A stretch of 64,000 bases of DNA from Desulfuromonadales bacterium. Lineage in GTDB: Bacteria > Desulfobacterota > Desulfuromonadia > Desulfuromonadales > BM103. The stretch covers positions 52,224-116,223 of the forward strand of contig JAQYVZ010000007.1 in the NCBI GenBank assembly GCA_030145205.1, in the 5' to 3' direction. A program made the position numbers and the translations under genes. The notes beneath the pieces were generated by a model. The model made no database searches. It saw nothing but the letters and a program-made list of their open reading frames with translations, and was not told the DNA's origin. This document shows positions 53,166 through 62,061 of the stretch, piece after piece. Each line of letters opens with the position of its first letter. Within the stretch, counting starts at the first letter, position 1.

Positions 53166-54253
53166 AAAAGCAAGGCTCTACGAGTTTCTTCCAAAAACTT
53201 CCTCCCAAATTTCTGATCCGGCTCTAGGTGGTTCCCTTCGGCCCACTCGTTCCAAGCGTTGATGAAGACGAGATTCTCTCTGCCTCCCCTATTGGCGTCT
53301 TCAATGACAGCCTTGAGCCACTCCCCGTAACATTCGGGCGAGGCGTCTTTTAAAATGACTGCATCTACCTTACGTCGTGCCGAATTATCCCAAGATGGCG
53401 TCACGCACGGATAACGCAGGTAGGGCACAGAAGGTCGCTCCCTCATCCGGTTCACAACGCTACAATAATCGAAAACACGGTGCTTGCCGTATGCCTTCTC
53501 GGACAACCCGAGGCTTCGCGCCACTGCCCAAAAAAGCGACCGCCGCAGAGGTCTGCTAAAATACGACCAATCCGGTTGGAAATCAACGGCCGCGTCGAAG
53601 CCATGTGAAGCGGGATTAATATTCCGTTCCTTTGTGAGACTTTCAACACGGCACAGGTAGAGGTCCCCGAGCCCCAGCTTCTGTGCTTCCTCGCGCCAAA
53701 TTGTCGTCGTCCTTGCCGGCTCAGGCATCAGGCTTGACCGGTAGACAAGAAACAACGGCTTACCTTCTACATGAATGTACCGCGGGTCTTCAAAAACCTG
53801 AGCCAACCAGCGGATATGCGCGAGGTCGTCGTCGTCACAATAGTTCTGCTCGAGCAATTTCACCCCGGTCCGCCCGTCCCAGGCGCGAGTCCAGTTCTCG
53901 TTGGCCCAGCACAGACAGAAAGGGAAATCTGGTTCACCGGAACGTAAAATTTCATCCACAGGCCGTTCGAGAATACGCCGGCTGTTGAACCAGTAGTGGT
54001 AGTAGCAGAAACCGTGGATGCCGTATTCGCGCGCGAGATCTGCCTGTGCCTGCCGCGCCTCGGGAAGGCGCAGGTCATAATACCCGAGATCCGCCGGGAC
54101 ATGCGGCTGATAATGCCCCCGGAACAACGACTTTGCCCTGGAGACGTTGGTCCACTCGGTGAAACCTTTCCCCCACCACGCATCGTTTTCCGGAATGGGG
54201 TGAAACTGGGGGAGGTGAAAGGCGATCAGTTTTACCGCTTCTTCAACCAACAT
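53162..54253 (-). CDS. WbsX-like (glycoside hydrolase 99-like) protein
   Basis: 363 residues. The start KLIAFHLPQFHPIPENDAWWGKGFTEWTNV and the repeated YYHYWF / CWANENWTRAWDG / WNEWAEGNHLEPD blocks are the WbsX family (GH99-like barrel) found in O-antigen loci. It may trim, transfer or process chains; no member is well characterised. It overlaps the methyltransferase gene end by 11 bp and the next gene by 4 nt. Confidence 0.9.
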   Translation of the reverse strand: MLVEEAVKLIAFHLPQFHPIPENDAWWGKGFTEWTNVSRAKSLFRGHYQPHVPADLGYYDLRLPEARQAQADLAREYGIHGFCYYHYWFNSRRILERPVDEILRSGEPDFPFCLCWANENWTRAWDGRTGVKLLEQNYCDDDDLAHIRWLAQVFEDPRYIHVEGKPLFLVYRSSLMPEPARTTTIWREEAQKLGLGDLYLCRVESLTKERNINPASHGFDAAVDFQPDWSYFSRPLRRSLFWAVARSLGLSEKAYGKHRVFDYCSVVNRMRERPSVPYLRYPCVTPSWDNSARRKVDAVILKDASPECYGEWLKAVIEDANRGGRENLVFINAWNEWAEGNHLEPDQKFGRKFLEETRRALLL

Positions 54254-55007
54254 TGGTTATTTTCCAACTCACAAAGACGTCTAGGAACTCGGCCTCTAGA
54301 CCAAGTCTCCTATCCGAAAATGTGTATCTCTCAGTAGTCAGCCCACTCCATTTTCCGATGAGGTCCATCAAATCATCCCCCCACTCCCGAGTGACGAGCG
54401 ACCCCTTCTTGTCAATTGGGTTGCCGTGGTAATCAGGTTTGTCAAGGTATTCGATGCCACCATCGGACAAGCGCGCCCGGATTTTGGTTTCGCGCCCTTG
54501 GTAGAAAGGAACGGTGAAGACATGTGCCCCACCGGTCTTCAGCGTTCTGGCAATTTCTGCGAACGCACTCTGTGGGCAGAAGACGTGCTCCATTACATCC
54601 TGAGTGATCATCAGGTCAAAACTTTCATCGTCGAACGTCATGGCTTCTAGGTTCTCACACCGAATACCGTCCTGAAACGAACCTGCTTCAACACCCGGGA
54701 AATAGTGGGTCGGCACATAATGCGAGGTGTTCTTTTTGATAAACGTCGATGACACCCCCCCCGGTGAAGATTCATGGATTTTCAAAGAACGCCAATCCTT
54801 TATTTTTTCATTCAAAACTTTGACAAGAGCCCGTTGCCTGGGAATTGACCAACATTTGATACATCGATAATGGTCTCTGAGCCAAGCATCATACTCGACA
54901 AAGCAAGTCCGGCTTTCACAAATTGGACAGACCCCCCAGTTCAGCTTGCCAGACAATACAAACACTGGAATTTTCCATAATTGTCTTTTTACAAACTTGC
55001 TATACAC
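54243..55007 (-). CDS. SAM-dependent methyltransferase
   Basis: 254 residues starting from GTG (AGGAAG upstream). It begins with a zinc-like cysteine set (CPICESRTCF near 28-37 and CIKCWSIPRQ), then a class I methyltransferase fold: KIHESSPGGVSST, MTFDDESFDLMITQDVMEHVFCPQSAFAEIAR, and VFTVPFYQG. Such proteins in sugar loci methylate sugars or lipid carriers. The upstream 191-bp gap is AT-rich, with no gene found. Confidence 0.8.
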   Translation of the reverse strand: MYSKFVKRQLWKIPVFVLSGKLNWGVCPICESRTCFVEYDAWLRDHYRCIKCWSIPRQRALVKVLNEKIKDWRSLKIHESSPGGVSSTFIKKNTSHYVPTHYFPGVEAGSFQDGIRCENLEAMTFDDESFDLMITQDVMEHVFCPQSAFAEIARTLKTGGAHVFTVPFYQGRETKIRARLSDGGIEYLDKPDYHGNPIDKKGSLVTREWGDDLMDLIGKWSGLTTERYTFSDRRLGLEAEFLDVFVSWKITNVG

Positions 55008-55198
55008 GTAAATCTTCCTGTTGGATTGACAATTGTAAAACTAACTACTCATTAAACTTTAAAGTAATCTCACCAACGGCAGATTTCAGGGACTTTGTCA
55101 AACGGCCCCTTTAAAAATTTAGAAAAAGCCCTATCTAAAAAAACAACGATCCATTCTAGAAAACACAAGCAAGTAGTTATGAGCCCCCCTTCAAGCCT

Positions 55199-56353
55199 TT
55201 ATTTACCAGCGAGGACACTCGTTAGAACCGACGAAATCTCAGCAACGTACCTGTCCCGAGAAAATCTCATAAATACCTCCCGATATCCCTCTCTACTTAT
55301 CGATCGGTAAAGTTCTGAATCACAAAGCAGTGAGACCGTCTTTTCTGCCAATACATCGGCATCCCCGTCAGGGAAAAGCAAACCGGTCCTCCGATCATCG
55401 ATAATTTCCGGGACCCCTCCTGAAGCACTAGCGACAACAGGTGTCCCAACAGACATTGACTCCACAACAACCCTGCCAAACGCTTCAGCCGTGGAGCAAA
55501 CCCAACACACATCTGCCTCGGACAAAAACGGTTTGACATCTTCACAATAGCCTTCAAAAAAAACGCGCTCCTCTATTCCTAGCTGATGGGCAAGAGAAGA
55601 AACTCTTTCAACCTCTTGAGGGGAACCACTACCAACGATATGCAGGTAAACATCCAAGCCTTCTTTCTCAATCAATGTTTTTAGAGTGGCTACACCCAAA
55701 ATTTGGCCTTTCGATTTGGAGATATTCCCTATCATACAAATCGAGTATTTGCTTTTTCTAGCCAATTCCCTTCCCTTAAAGTCCGGCAGATATGCCTCCT
55801 CCTTTAAGGGACCATTGTAGATGATACTCAATTTATCGGGAGAAATAGTCTTTGAATATTTCTGAAGAACAGCTTTTGAATTAAAAATAATTCTCTTTGA
55901 TGATTTATTAATAAAATATGAGCTTAATTTGAAGCCAAAGTCAAACTTCAGGCTATAATCTTCTTCCAAGAATTCTCGGATATGCCAAACATGTGGAATT
56001 TTAGTAAAAAGAGAGACAAGCGCACCGATTGGAACGGTTGAAGTATTTGTATAAATTATATCAAATTTCTTTTGTTTGTTAAGTTTAAGGAGAGCAATCA
56101 AACACTTAAAATTTTTCCATGATCTCAATAAAATTTTTCTATTTCTCTTGTTTGCAACCCACCAACGAAAATTTATCTTATCAAATTTTATACTCTCTAT
56201 TTCGAATACTTTTGTTAAGTCCCCATAATCGTTTACCAGAATTTCCGAATTGAACATTTTAGGATCTAATCCAAGAACTAAGTCAACTAGTGATTTTTGT
56301 GCTCCATAGAGTGAAGAATTATGAGATATAAAAAGAATGTTTGCCTTATTCAC
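55199..56353 (-). CDS. Family 4-type glycosyltransferase (AT-rich gene)
   Basis: 384 residues if the GTG at 56353 is used, favoured because GAGGG is 7 nt upstream; an ATG at 56377 would add eight residues. GT-B features: NILFISHNSSLYGAQKSLVDLVLGL, IPHVWHIREFLEED, YSICMIGNISKSKGQ, and VSTAEAFGRVVVESMSVGTPVVASASGGVPEIID. Codon use is strikingly A/T-rich against the rest of the window, a sign of separate origin. Confidence 0.87.
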   Translation of the reverse strand: MNKANILFISHNSSLYGAQKSLVDLVLGLDPKMFNSEILVNDYGDLTKVFEIESIKFDKINFRWWVANKRNRKILLRSWKNFKCLIALLKLNKQKKFDIIYTNTSTVPIGALVSLFTKIPHVWHIREFLEEDYSLKFDFGFKLSSYFINKSSKRIIFNSKAVLQKYSKTISPDKLSIIYNGPLKEEAYLPDFKGRELARKSKYSICMIGNISKSKGQILGVATLKTLIEKEGLDVYLHIVGSGSPQEVERVSSLAHQLGIEERVFFEGYCEDVKPFLSEADVCWVCSTAEAFGRVVVESMSVGTPVVASASGGVPEIIDDRRTGLLFPDGDADVLAEKTVSLLCDSELYRSISREGYREVFMRFSRDRYVAEISSVLTSVLAGK

Positions 56354-56440
56354 AACGAAACCCTCAGGAAAACCCATGAAAATTCTCAGCGAAACGGATT
56401 ATAAACCACAACCTCGCCAATGTAACTTTCACTTAATGGT

Positions 56441-57367
56441 TCAAACATTCTCCAACGGGTGAAACCCACTGCGGTCTATACGGAAGCCTTTAGCTTCTTC
56501 CCCCGTGGGGACATGATTAATTTCCGGCAAACCACTCCATGCCGCCTTGTCCCCATAGCGCCTGTCGAGCCATCGCTCGCCCTTCCAGTTCATGAAGTGC
56601 AGATACATAAATTCACGTTTCCCGTCATGAGAGTTTGTAAGCCTGCCATTTTTCCAGAACCACGTTTCCGGGAAATTCCAAGTCCCGTCATGCCAAGGTC
56701 TTAACGCAGACAGAATGGTGCTATGCTGTTCCACAAAATAATTATTCTGTCGCAGAAAAGCACCACGCCACTCTAAAAACCACTTCCATCGCACCCCGAC
56801 ATCTGGAGGCAAAAAAAGGTCCGAGAATTCGGCTTCATCAAGACCAAGAAACTCGGGATGCGAATACAATTCCTTCCAGCCGGATGTTGACCGCCCCTTT
56901 TTTTTCGTTATTTTCATAAAAGCCTGACGAAGATTTTTTTTATTTCTAAAAAGTGTCAAGTGACCAGCGACACGATCCGCGTGCGATGAGATACAATTAC
57001 AGGAAAGAACATCGTCACTATAAAACTTTCGAATATCTCCATAAATTACATCGACATCGCCAAACCCAAAACAGTCATAATTACGTATCAAATCTTCATG
57101 AAGATAACCATATGCAGGCTTAAGGTCACACAGCTTATATGGACTGGAAGGCTTGAAGTTTATCTGCAACCTGTCACCGACGAATTTCACATAATCTTGG
57201 AATGTAATTTCATTGAAATATATATTTTCTGGTGAATTATCAGGCACTTCACAGTCAGTGAAAAAATACCAATCAACAGTCAGATTTCTTCTTATTGATT
57301 CGAAATAGAGTGGGATCCATTCCGGCCATTTTCCAAAAAATGGGATTATAATTGCTATAGATTTCAT
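56441..57367 (-). CDS. DUF6625 family putative glycosyltransferase
   Basis: 308 residues. IAIIIPFFGKWPEWIPLYFESIRRN and WYFFTDCEVPDN at the start, then a LCDLKPAYGYLHEDLI block and FGFGDVDVIYGDI (DxD motif in the centre) suggest a GT-A fold with the DUF6625 pattern; a long tail FHFMNWKGERW follows. Function unproven. Codon use is AT-rich like that of the neighbouring gene. Confidence 0.8.
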   Translation of the reverse strand: MKSIAIIIPFFGKWPEWIPLYFESIRRNLTVDWYFFTDCEVPDNSPENIYFNEITFQDYVKFVGDRLQINFKPSSPYKLCDLKPAYGYLHEDLIRNYDCFGFGDVDVIYGDIRKFYSDDVLSCNCISSHADRVAGHLTLFRNKKNLRQAFMKITKKKGRSTSGWKELYSHPEFLGLDEAEFSDLFLPPDVGVRWKWFLEWRGAFLRQNNYFVEQHSTILSALRPWHDGTWNFPETWFWKNGRLTNSHDGKREFMYLHFMNWKGERWLDRRYGDKAAWSGLPEINHVPTGEEAKGFRIDRSGFHPLENV

Positions 57368-57389
57368 ATAGTCAATATCTATCTTTTAG

Positions 57390-58034
57390 CTATTTCTTAA
57401 GAACGAAAAACTGGAACCATGGACCGACAAAAAATGAATCAACAACTTCTAAATTTGTCTTATTTATTTCGCTAAAAATCTTATCAAGCGTCATATTCCC
57501 ATCAAAAATTTCCCAGTGATGCTCATTTTTATTGGCAATTTCATTTGACCGTTTCCACCAAATTGTTTTTTCAAACTTCTTTTTAAGAAATTTAATTTTA
57601 AATGAAATTTCCTTCTCAAATATAGTCTTCTGGCTAGGAACAGAAATTATTACCTTTTTACGGCAAACCCTGTGTAACTCGTCCAAACTCTCGGCAAATA
57701 ACTCAAAGGGCATATGCTCAAGAACTTCGAAAGCACACACAACATCGAATGAGTCCTCCTCAAAAGGGAGGTCTGGGAGCTTTGCCAAAATATCCGGCGA
57801 AAGATCCTCGGCAAAATCAACCGTCGTCACTTCCCGACCAAAATGTCTCAATAACCCGGCCAGCAACCCTGGCCCGGGCCCAATCTCAAGAAAAGTATCT
57901 TCGGAAGAGCAATCCATACAGAGGTCAAACTGCTTGTGTAAGCCGACAAACCTGTCAACACTCAGGTACTCCTTTTTTTCATAATTCTCTTTTTCGACCT
58001 GAACACCTTTTTTTGTTGTTTGCATTGACGTCAT
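57390..58034 (-). CDS. SAM-dependent methyltransferase beside wzt
   Basis: 214 residues. Class I fold with FLEIGPGPGLLAGLLRHFGREVTTVDF and FDVVCAFEVLEHMPFELFAESLDEL. Its ATG overlaps the wzt stop codon (ATGA), so it is translated together with the exporter's ATPase. In E. coli O8/O9a a methyltransferase/kinase (WbdD) caps the chain, and the Wzt C-terminal domain recognises the cap; this tight linkage suggests a similar pair here, by inference. Confidence 0.85.
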   Translation of the reverse strand: MTSMQTTKKGVQVEKENYEKKEYLSVDRFVGLHKQFDLCMDCSSEDTFLEIGPGPGLLAGLLRHFGREVTTVDFAEDLSPDILAKLPDLPFEEDSFDVVCAFEVLEHMPFELFAESLDELHRVCRKKVIISVPSQKTIFEKEISFKIKFLKKKFEKTIWWKRSNEIANKNEHHWEIFDGNMTLDKIFSEINKTNLEVVDSFFVGPWFQFFVLKK

Positions 58035-59323
58035 CTTTCTCTCTGTACTGGTTCTTCGGCCTTCCAGTTATGGTCAATCAAAATGAGTCGGTCACGATCA
58101 GGCATCGCACCAGACCCATAATAATCCCCGCCCACAATCTCGAAAACACCTGCCCCTTGGACCCAGTCTTCCAATTCCTGTCCTGAGTGAATTGATAAAT
58201 TGTAGTAATAAGAGCCAATATTTAAGGGGGTTTTTTTAATAAAGCACTCAACAACGCCTTCATCAGAAAGACGTCCCCGCAAAACATCACCACTTAAATT
58301 ATTTCCCAACAGGGCAACCGAACTATTTGTCACAGTAAAAATTGAAAGACTGAAGCGGGCATCGTCTGGAACCTTGCCTTTCACCTCATAACGCATCTTT
58401 ACAACGATTGAATCCCCACACATGAAGTTCGTTGTTTTTTCACCGGAGGCATTTTCAAGCCACACGTCAGTGAACTTTATTCCGCCTTTACCTTTACGGT
58501 CAGTCCGTTCTGCAACGGTCACACTTTGGCTTACATAACTTTTCAGATACTCGTCGATAATACTTTGGGTGTCACCAAAACGGATCATTTTCCCTCTGTC
58601 GAGGAGCATTGATTTCTCACATAGAGTCGTTACCATTTCCATTTGGTGGCTCACCAGGATAATCGTCTTGCCTTCGCGACCGACATCTCTCATTTTACCT
58701 AAACATTTTTCTCTGAACCGCGCATCACCGACCGCCAGGACTTCATCTACAATCAGAATTTCCGGATTCAAATGAGCGGCAACGGCAAAAGCCAAGCGAA
58801 CATACATTCCTGACGAGTAGCGTTTTACCGGTGTGTCCAGAAATTGATCCACTTCTGCAAACGCAACGATCTCATCAAATCTCCGCTTAATTTCCTGCCG
58901 GGTCATGCCCAGGATGGCGCCATTCAGAAAAATATTCTCACGCCCGGTCAATTCGGAATGAAAGCCCGTCCCGACCTCCAGAAGGCTTGCCACGCGTCCT
59001 TCTATCGTAATTCGTCCCCGTGTTGGTTCGGTGATCCGCGACAAAATTTTCAGCAAAGTCGACTTGCCGGCTCCGTTTCTTCCAATAATGGCAACGCGAT
59101 CGCCCTGCTGAATCTCCAACGACACATCTTTCAGCGCCCAAAAATCTTCGACCGTATCACTACTTCCGAATAATGACGCTTCGAAAGGGTGCCGGATTTT
59201 CCGCGCCCATTGTCGTGACTGCTCTGCAATGAGGTCACGTAAAGTATTATGCTTTTTTTTCGACTGATGCCCGATCCTGTAACTTTTGGACACGTTTTCA
59301 ATTTGAATAACAGGATGACTCAT
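58031..59323 (-). CDS. wzt: Polysaccharide ABC exporter ATP-binding protein Wzt
   Basis: 430 residues, longer than a plain ATPase. N-terminal ATPase with Walker A GRNGAGKST (81-89), a KMRDVGREGKTIILVSHQMEM stretch and Walker B ILIVDEVLAVGDARFREK. The C-terminal part (about 255-430) is a beta-rich Wzt_C-type domain (GDSIVVKMRYEV, YYYNLSIHSG) that in O8/O9a Wzt binds the chain's terminal group. It drives O-polysaccharide export. Coupled with Wzm upstream (ATGA) and with the methyltransferase downstream. Confidence 0.92.
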   Translation of the reverse strand: MSHPVIQIENVSKSYRIGHQSKKKHNTLRDLIAEQSRQWARKIRHPFEASLFGSSDTVEDFWALKDVSLEIQQGDRVAIIGRNGAGKSTLLKILSRITEPTRGRITIEGRVASLLEVGTGFHSELTGRENIFLNGAILGMTRQEIKRRFDEIVAFAEVDQFLDTPVKRYSSGMYVRLAFAVAAHLNPEILIVDEVLAVGDARFREKCLGKMRDVGREGKTIILVSHQMEMVTTLCEKSMLLDRGKMIRFGDTQSIIDEYLKSYVSQSVTVAERTDRKGKGGIKFTDVWLENASGEKTTNFMCGDSIVVKMRYEVKGKVPDDARFSLSIFTVTNSSVALLGNNLSGDVLRGRLSDEGVVECFIKKTPLNIGSYYYNLSIHSGQELEDWVQGAGVFEIVGGDYYGSGAMPDRDRLILIDHNWKAEEPVQRER

Positions 59324-60147
59324 ATGATATCCGCGAAGCTCTTTTCCGTCTTACGAAAGAAGACAACCCCTGACCAGAGAACGAAAGCAATCATGACCAG
59401 CGACACAATGAACCCGGGCCAGTATATGGCAGATGTGTTCCCCAGGATTGCCCAACGGAATCCCTCAATGACCCCCACCATGGGGTTCATCGAATAGAGC
59501 AGCCGGAACTGCTCCGGGACGATACTACTCGAAAAACCGACCGGCGAGATGTACAGTCCGAACTGGGCCACAAAAGGAACAATATAGCGCACATCCCGGT
59601 ACTTGACGTTCAGGGCAGTCAACCAAAGACCAGCCCCCATGGACGCCGCAAAGGCAATGGAAACGAACAGTGGGATAGTAATGATCCTCCATGTAGGCAC
59701 AAATTGGTACCAGAACATGATTCCGACGAAAATCACTGAAGAAATCAGGAAATCAACAAAACTCGCAATCACCGAACTGGTCGGGACGATCAAACGTGGG
59801 AAATAGATTTTTGAAATCAGGTTTGCATTTGTAATCAGGCTGTTGCTGGCATCAGTAAATGCATTGGCAAAAAACTGCCAAGGGAGCATCGCTGCATATA
59901 CCATGATTGCATAAGGGACATCTCCATCAGCAGGCAGTTTGGCCAGCTTTCCGAAAACAACCGTGAATACGATCATCGTCAGAAAAGGACGTAATACCGC
60001 CCAGGCGATACCGATCGCCGTCTGTTTGTACCGTACCAAGATGTCGCGCCAGGCAAGAAAATAAAACAGTTCCCGATAGCGCCAGAGGTCTTTCCAATAA
60101 TGACGCTCTGCGCGGCCGGCCTCTATCACCAGTTTCTGAACTGCCAT
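59320..60147 (-). CDS. wzm: Polysaccharide ABC exporter permease Wzm
   Basis: 275 residues. Six hydrophobic segments of the ABC-2 type; HYWKDLWRYRELFYFLAWRDILVRYKQTAIGIAWAVLRPFLTM is the family's amphipathic start, followed by SNSLITNANLISKIYFPRLIVPTSSV and LNVKYRDVRYIVPFVAQFGLYISPVGFS. It forms the membrane channel with Wzt. It starts just after the winged-helix regulator gene and overlaps wzt by 4 nt. Confidence 0.93.
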   Translation of the reverse strand: MAVQKLVIEAGRAERHYWKDLWRYRELFYFLAWRDILVRYKQTAIGIAWAVLRPFLTMIVFTVVFGKLAKLPADGDVPYAIMVYAAMLPWQFFANAFTDASNSLITNANLISKIYFPRLIVPTSSVIASFVDFLISSVIFVGIMFWYQFVPTWRIITIPLFVSIAFAASMGAGLWLTALNVKYRDVRYIVPFVAQFGLYISPVGFSSSIVPEQFRLLYSMNPMVGVIEGFRWAILGNTSAIYWPGFIVSLVMIAFVLWSGVVFFRKTEKSFADII

Positions 60148-60148
60148 A

Positions 60149-60760
60149 TCAACGACCTACCCTGTCCAAAGTAAAGATCCGGTCTCTTTGGAAACCGGCA
60201 CCTGCGAGCAACTTCAGCAACGTCGCCTCGCGCTTTTGCGATGTGACCACCAACGGCGCACCGCTGCACCGGTCGATGTTGGCGACATCGATCACCTTGT
60301 TCGAAAAAAACTGCTGATTGACTTTCTCCGGGTCCAGAACATCAACCAATGATATGCCCACCTCCTGTAACGAAAGATATGCAATCTCAGCCACCTCGTC
60401 CACCCCGCAAAAGATTACACCGTCAAAGCCCTGCTGCTTCAACATCCTGAACAAGTCTAGGTAATCCTGCCTCACCACCGTATAAAGGTTGTTGAAATAA
60501 GAAAGATGCTGGTACGCGAGACGCGACTTCTCTGCAATCCCCTTGGGAGTCAGCAGATAGGCGTAGCGGTTGCGCGGATAGTTTCTGATGCGAACCCAGC
60601 CCTTGGCGACAAAATTCTTCAGATAGGAATTAACCAGGCCGACGGCAATACCAAGCCGGCCGGCGAGCTCTCGTTGCGAGATCGCCTCACCCGATTCAAT
60701 TTCGGTCATCAGTTGGAAGGTTCGATAGACTTCCTGATCGCCGTCACGTTTATCGTTCAT
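60149..60760 (-). CDS. Winged-helix regulator with Rossmann-like C-terminal domain
   Basis: 203 residues. An N-terminal winged helix (about 12-75; AISQRELAGRLGIAVGLVNSYLKNFVAKGWV) is MarR/IclR-like. The C-terminal domain (about 112-200; FDGVIFCGVDEVAEIAYLSLQEVGI... VDVLDP) has the first strand-glycine pattern seen in CapD/PglD-type sugar-nucleotide domains, so it may sense a sugar nucleotide or CoA-like ligand. Its start codon lies inside a palindrome, and no ribosome-binding site precedes it. Such regulators recur upstream of delta-proteobacterial polysaccharide export genes; the ligand is not known. Confidence 0.8.
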   Translation of the reverse strand: MNDKRDGDQEVYRTFQLMTEIESGEAISQRELAGRLGIAVGLVNSYLKNFVAKGWVRIRNYPRNRYAYLLTPKGIAEKSRLAYQHLSYFNNLYTVVRQDYLDLFRMLKQQGFDGVIFCGVDEVAEIAYLSLQEVGISLVDVLDPEKVNQQFFSNKVIDVANIDRCSGAPLVVTSQKREATLLKLLAGAGFQRDRIFTLDRVGR

Positions 60761-60829
60761 AAAATGAACAATATGACAAAAAAAGCCTGTAATTCAAGAG
60801 AAAAGAACAATCTTGTTCAAAAAATGAAC
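60755..60829 (-). promoter_or_regulatory. Operator array and promoter of the sugar-locus regulator
   Basis: GTTCATAAAATGAAC (60755-60769) and GTTCAAAAAATGAAC (60815-60829) differ by one base and are 60 bp apart; a third palindrome GAACAATCTTGTTC (60805-60818) overlaps the second. A TTGAAT/TATTGT promoter (18 bp spacing, 60768-60797) lies between them. The first copy overlaps the regulator's start codon, so it probably represses its own gene. Confidence 0.65.
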
Positions 60830-60854
60830 ATTCAGGAAATAACGATATGAAGGA

Positions 60855-61985
60855 TTATCGAGTGAATAACGAACTTAACATCCCGGAAAAAGCAGTGACG
60901 ACCTCTTCTTCGGAATGATAGCGCAACAGGTAGTCCCTGCCGTTCTCGCCCAGTTTTTTTCTGAGTTCGGCATTCCCCGCCAGGGATACAAATTGCTGCG
61001 ACAACTCCTCATTGCTCAGGGCAACACGCCCGAGTGTATGTTCACTGATAATTCCGTCCGGGTCGATATCCAGCGTCAACAGGGGGCAAGCCTGGGACAT
61101 TGCCTCCATCATGGTATTTGCGAATCCTTCCGAAACGGAGGTCAGGACGTACATTTTAGCCCGGGCAAAATAGTTCATGACCAAGGTCGGGTCCACCCCG
61201 TCAATAAATTCAAGGTTCCGGATTTCGGATGCAGCCGCACGAAGTTTTTCGAAATAGGGAAGATCGCGGCCCCGCGGGCAAATCATGATGAATTGTTCTT
61301 CCGAGTGATTGCGTGCCAGTTCAATAAAAATCTCCGGCTGTTTCCACGGGTCACATCTGCCAACCCATAGAGAGAACCCGTCCAGTTCAAGTGGTTCGAT
61401 CGAATTTCTCTCTCCTTCCTTGAAACGAAAGCAGTTCCGAAGCAGATGGGTATTTTTAACGCCCTGTTCAGCAAAACATCTCAGTTGCAGATGCGTTTGA
61501 ACAGTTACGAGATTTGCCATCCTGTGCGTCAGCCACATCAAAGCGGCAGTCGGCCAATTCGTCATCTTCGCCAGTCCGCGGAAAGATCCTTCCTCATCAT
61601 GGGCAACCATGTAGACGCAACGTTTTTTTAGCAGGGACTTCAGGTAAATAACGACAGGAGCAATAGCCATATTCGCCGCGCGAAAGACATAAACATCCGC
61701 ATCTATTTTTTTCAAAGTTCGACAGAGTTCCACAAAGGAACTAAAGGTACCGTCTTCAAAACGAAACGTTGGCCAGAGAGTACAGTTGTTTTGTTGAAAT
61801 TTGCCAACGTCACCATACTTGGCCGTACAGTAATGAACGTCCCATCCTTCCTGCTTTGCCAACCCTGTTCCAAGATAATATGCCTGGCGTTCCGCTCCTC
61901 CCCGCGGCGTTCCAAGGGTCGGATCGAAAAACAGAATGGCCTTTGGGACGACAAAACAGATCTTTCTAAGCACCGTTGAAGACAT
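60855..61985 (-). CDS. Family 4-type glycosyltransferase
   Basis: 376 residues from the ATG at 61985, behind AGGAATGAA. GT-B: GTPRGGAERQAYYLGTGLAKQEGW, SLWVGRCDPWKQPEIFIELA, KMYVLTSVSEGFANTMMEAMSQACPLLTLDIDPDG (the EGFANTMMEAM is the nucleotide-sugar site). The longer frame to 62060 would begin in the preceding gene's end and is not needed. It lies upstream of the regulator gene on the same strand. Confidence 0.88.
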   Translation of the reverse strand: MSSTVLRKICFVVPKAILFFDPTLGTPRGGAERQAYYLGTGLAKQEGWDVHYCTAKYGDVGKFQQNNCTLWPTFRFEDGTFSSFVELCRTLKKIDADVYVFRAANMAIAPVVIYLKSLLKKRCVYMVAHDEEGSFRGLAKMTNWPTAALMWLTHRMANLVTVQTHLQLRCFAEQGVKNTHLLRNCFRFKEGERNSIEPLELDGFSLWVGRCDPWKQPEIFIELARNHSEEQFIMICPRGRDLPYFEKLRAAASEIRNLEFIDGVDPTLVMNYFARAKMYVLTSVSEGFANTMMEAMSQACPLLTLDIDPDGIISEHTLGRVALSNEELSQQFVSLAGNAELRKKLGENGRDYLLRYHSEEEVVTAFSGMLSSLFTR

Positions 61986-62061
61986 TTCATTCCTGTCAGA
62001 AGTTGGAATCTTTCCGGTCCACGGCTGACGATACGACCATAACGGGTTCCGGAGCAGCAAC

